Part shown: piece by piece, positions 61,675 through 64,000 of the stretch
Layout: every line of letters begins with the position of its first letter
Position numbering within the stretch: the stretch's first letter is position 1
Assembly (NCBI GenBank): GCA_004026145.2
Contig: CP034996.1
Location: forward strand, 15,700,641 to 15,764,640
Source of the DNA: Takifugu bimaculatus
Taxonomy: Eukaryota; Chordata; Actinopteri; Tetraodontiformes; Tetraodontidae
Length of the DNA: 64,000 nucleotides
Direction of reading: 5' to 3'
Translations under genes and position numbers: made by a program
The notes under the pieces: generated by a model
The model's input: only the letters and a program-made list of their open reading frames with translations
Database searches by the model: none
What the model was told of the DNA's origin: nothing

Positions 61675-61743
61675 ATGGTGGTGCCCTTGGAGTCTTCGCC
61701 GTTCCTCTGAAGAGCAGCGGCAGACAGATTAAAAAGCATTGTG

Positions 61744-61746
<3 letters not shown>

Positions 61747-61780
<34 letters not shown>

Positions 61781-61798
61781 GCGTGTGCGTGTGTGTGC
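61747..61798. repeat. (TG)n/(TGCG) microsatellite
   Basis: About 12 TG units followed by GTGCGTGTGCGTGTGCGTG. It is Z-DNA-prone. Confidence 0.93.
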
Positions 61799-61910
61799 AT
61801 GCTCGCGCGCTTTTGTGCTCGTGTTTCAAAATTAAGAACGTTAATGGCTGAGAGTTAACTCGGGTTTCATCAGACTGCGCTAAAGCGGCGTGATGCAGCC
61901 GCAGTCAATC

Positions 61911-61924
61911 CCAACCAATCAAAG
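61911..61924 (+). promoter_or_regulatory. CCAAT box overlapping a TCF/LEF word
   Basis: CCAATC at 61,915-61,920 overlaps ATCAAAG at 61,918-61,924 in GC-balanced DNA 300 bp upstream of the first coding exon. It could mark an alternative promoter or intronic enhancer. Weak evidence on its own. Confidence 0.25.
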
Positions 61925-62215
61925 ATGTCGGCGAGCCGTTCAGCGCCTCTCTGCAGCGAACCGTCCTGGCGAATGCAAAAGCAGCAGCGCCGACAAACAT
62001 CGCCGACGCAGTCCGCCACTTAAACAAAGTCATCGTTGTTGTTTTCTTTGACTGTTTCCAGGAGCCCCACAGTGCTGCTGCTAACGATACGATTAGCGCT
62101 TCACAGCAGGAGTCCGTGTTGTGACATCAGTGTGCTCATGCAGATGTTTGGGACACATCTGGGTGTCTCTCAACCAGGCCAAGACACATTGTGACCTGTG
62201 TTTCCATCCTCTCAG

Positions 62216-62366
62216 GGCGACACTCATGGGCGGCCTGGGCGTTTGGGCCGTGGCCGTGGCCCTGCTGGGAACCTCCTGGATGGCCGAAGGGCACAAGAGC
62301 AGCAAGCGAGGCAGCGCAGGAGCCGCCGGCGTGGGGCACGCCGCCACGCCGAGTCCACGCTCAACG
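62216..62366 (+). CDS. First coding exon of an unidentified secreted or membrane protein (partial gene)
   Basis: The acceptor TTTCCATCCTCTCAG (to 62,215) and the perfect donor ACG/GTAAGT (62,366/62,367) bound a 151-base exon. ATG at 62,226 (G at +4, C at -3) opens 47 codons ending exactly at the donor in phase 0. The peptide begins MGGLGVWAVAVALLGTSWMA, a short n-region and a 14-16-residue hydrophobic core typical of a signal peptide. Cleavage is plausible near AEG-HK. A basic, small-residue linker follows (HKSSKRGSAGAAGVGHAATP, then SPRST). The mature domains lie beyond the window. The basic Gly/Ala/Ser stretch suits a secreted factor or extracellular matrix/receptor protein, but I do not recognise the family. 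The unspliced frame is open from 62,121, so without the acceptor a longer N terminus is formally possible. Upstream ORFs in the inferred leader and the weak -3 base suggest modest translation. Confidence 0.55.
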
Positions 62367-64000
62367 GTAAGTGTCGGAAACGCTTCTTCAGCACACTCTA
62401 CATTTCTCTGAACATCCTGATGACATCACGGTCAGGTCAGAGTGTATCGACATTTAGAAGCTCCAAAGGGGATTTTAGAGCTTCTTGGCAGCAGCTTTTC
62501 GCTCTGAGGCTGATTTTACTCGAGGAATGTGACGTAAACTGTGGCGACGCCTCGTTTCAGGCCTCTCGGGCTTCAGCTCAGGTGTTTCTGCTGCCTGAGC
62601 TCAACAGGAAGAATAAATGCTCCTGAATGTCACGTGCGGGTGAAAACAGGCGCGCTAAGCTCCGCAGACGTGCAGCCTGTGGTCTCCTCCTTTGAGGAGC
62701 GTGTTTACACCCGCCTGGCTCTGTTCTCGGCCACGTCTGACTCATTTTCAGCTCTGCCAGCTTGGCAGTGGGTCCTGGAAGGCGGTTTTTACGCCGCGGC
62801 GCTTCTGTCGCCTGAAGTCTCTCGAGACGAAACCCAAATTTACGGGCGCTCGCCGCGTCTGGCCGCAGTTCAAACCTTAAAAGCCGTACGGTTGGCAGCC
62901 CATTTTGAACCCCGGGGTTATTTTTAACTCCACGAATCTTACTTGAAACATTCAAACGAAGATCTACAGGAGCCCGTTGGGGACAAAAACAGAGAAAAGT
63001 CCCCCCACAATTCCTCCAGTCGGCCGAAAAAAAGGTTCCACCTTAAGGGTCTTGAACAAAACTCTCAAATATCCCCAACAAAAGGTGCAAACCACCTCCT
63101 GACTGAGCTGCCTGTGACTCTCCACCATTTTTTGGCTGAGAACAAACACCAGCTGCAGACGTAATGCCGTTAACGGCCAAGTTCAAATTTGGTTCCTCCT
63201 CAATTTGTTCTAGAAACGAGCATCATTTAGCTAAAGCACATGTGAGCGGCTGCCAGCGGCGCTTCAGCAGCCCTGGCTAAAATTAGATACCGCTAATTAA
63301 ATAATGTGTACGATGCTACCTGCTAATGGAGAAGATGTAGCGGAGCATAACGAAAGAAACTTTCCTGAGATGCCTGAAGCGCCACCTAGCGGTAATTAGC
63401 CGTATGCAAAGCTGTTAGCCATATTAGGACTAAAAATGTTCGTGCACAAAGCGTATATTCTGAGAATACTGATGCTAATTAGCTATTAGGCTGCTAGGAT
63501 CATGCATATTTTACAAAACGCTTGAGAAATTGTGACTGTTAGATTGTTTTTGGCACCAATAAATAAACCAACGGGAGGCTGAAGAAGTTCATACTTCGAC
63601 TCGCCCGTGCAGTATTTACATTTTAATTACGACTTGTCCCCAGTAAAGTTTAAGTTGTTATTTATTTTTGCTCCCACGGGGTGAGTTCACAATTTTCCTG
63701 GCTGCCTCCTGAGAATTGGTCTTCAAAGCTGAAGAAACAGTTTCAGGCAGTCAGAAGCTGCAGCTCTGACTATTATAGAAGGTGAAAATGCTCCTCTCCA
63801 TGACAATAAAGGCAGGAGCGGGTAATTCTCCACGCTCGGCGCCACCCTCGGGCCCGCCGTCTGCGGTACCTGCCTGATAAAGTGCAGCCGAGATGGCCCT
63901 GAGTTCCTAATGAGTTCCCACTTTGAGCTTCGAGCTGCCGTTTTCCCACTTGATGTGGGTTTTTGCAGACAAAAACTCCACTTATCACCTCAGAACTGAT
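62367..64000 (+). other. Inferred second intron (start only)
   Basis: Begins GTAAGTGTCGG. No further exon with paired splice sites is recognisable before the window ends. It contains TTAGC/GCTAAT-rich DNA at 63,230-63,490 and a CTCF-type motif at 63,377-63,395. Open frames (62,541-62,927 plus, 62,578-62,955 minus) have no recognisable domain. Confidence 0.4.
63377..63395 (-). promoter_or_regulatory. CTCF-type motif (minus orientation)
   Basis: The minus strand reads TTACCGCTAGGTGGCGCTT, matching the CTCF core CCGCTAGGTGGCGC fully. It lies 1 kb past the first coding exon and faces the weaker plus-oriented site at 32,103. Occupancy is inferred. Confidence 0.55.

Larger units (their letters stand above)
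54953..62215 (+). other. Inferred first intron, 7.26 kb
   Basis: Bounded by donor GTAAGGCG and acceptor TTTCCATCCTCTCAG. It holds the right part of the CpG island, a poly-C run (58,109-58,121), C-rich/CA tracts, two TG microsatellites, a DR1 nuclear-receptor site and a CCAAT/TCF pair near the 3-prime end. Positions 56,340-56,470 and 61,820-62,030 are repeat-free and GC-balanced and may be regulatory. A candidate antisense exon lies at 58,868-58,944. Confidence 0.4.

Noticed and set aside
1..64000. tRNA, rRNA, CRISPR or prokaryotic operon structure
   Set aside because: No tRNA B-box with cloverleaf, no rRNA-like sequence and no spaced identical repeats. The minisatellites have no spacers.

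Overview
The window looks like teleost fish nuclear DNA, probably from a spiny-rayed fish with a fairly compact genome. Three things point there. It is very rich in (CA)n/(TG)n microsatellites, with poly-G/poly-C tracts and long minisatellites. It carries interspersed repeats that I recognise from fish genomes: a family with the core GGTTTCTTCCTGTTAA, and a family ending near AGTCCCCACAAAGATAG. Finally, there is almost no uninterrupted coding sequence. Nothing looks bacterial: there are no operons, no dense genes, no CRISPR arrays, no tRNA or rRNA genes, and no intact mobile-element genes. The species cannot be named from this sequence alone.

Layout. Positions 1 to about 54,500 read as a gene-poor region. 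Open frames there are chance frames, frames running through tandem repeats, or one frame-broken relic (22,026-22,312, minus strand). Tandem repeats include a roughly 670-bp minisatellite (15,231-15,900), a 566-bp CATC/CACC tract (20,471-21,036), a 320-bp minisatellite with a 16-bp unit (28,396-28,715), a 365-bp purine-only-like GA tract (11,031-11,395) and more than a dozen dinucleotide runs. Between them lie low-repeat, AT-leaning blocks dense in homeodomain, SOX, forkhead, MEIS/HOX and ZNF143-type words. They look like candidate conserved non-coding elements around a developmental gene, though conservation cannot be seen from one sequence.

The best-supported gene starts at about 54.7 kb on the plus strand. 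A CpG island (about 54,590-55,530) holds a perfect CRE, TGACGTCA, and an untranslated first exon that ends at a consensus donor (54,952/54,953) and contains two short upstream ORFs. After a 7.26-kb intron, a second exon (62,216-62,366) has a polypyrimidine-CAG acceptor, an ATG at 62,226, 47 codons encoding a signal-peptide-like N terminus with a basic, Gly/Ala/Ser-rich segment, and a perfect GTAAGT donor. The rest of the gene lies beyond the right edge. I do not recognise the protein.

Possible regulation. Three strong CTCF-type motifs (8,013 minus, 13,271 minus, 63,377 minus) and one weaker motif (32,103 plus) are present. The 32-kb and 63-kb motifs point at each other and would bracket the promoter and most candidate enhancers. 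I found no convincing new multi-gene system; the most interesting hypothesis is this regulatory layout.
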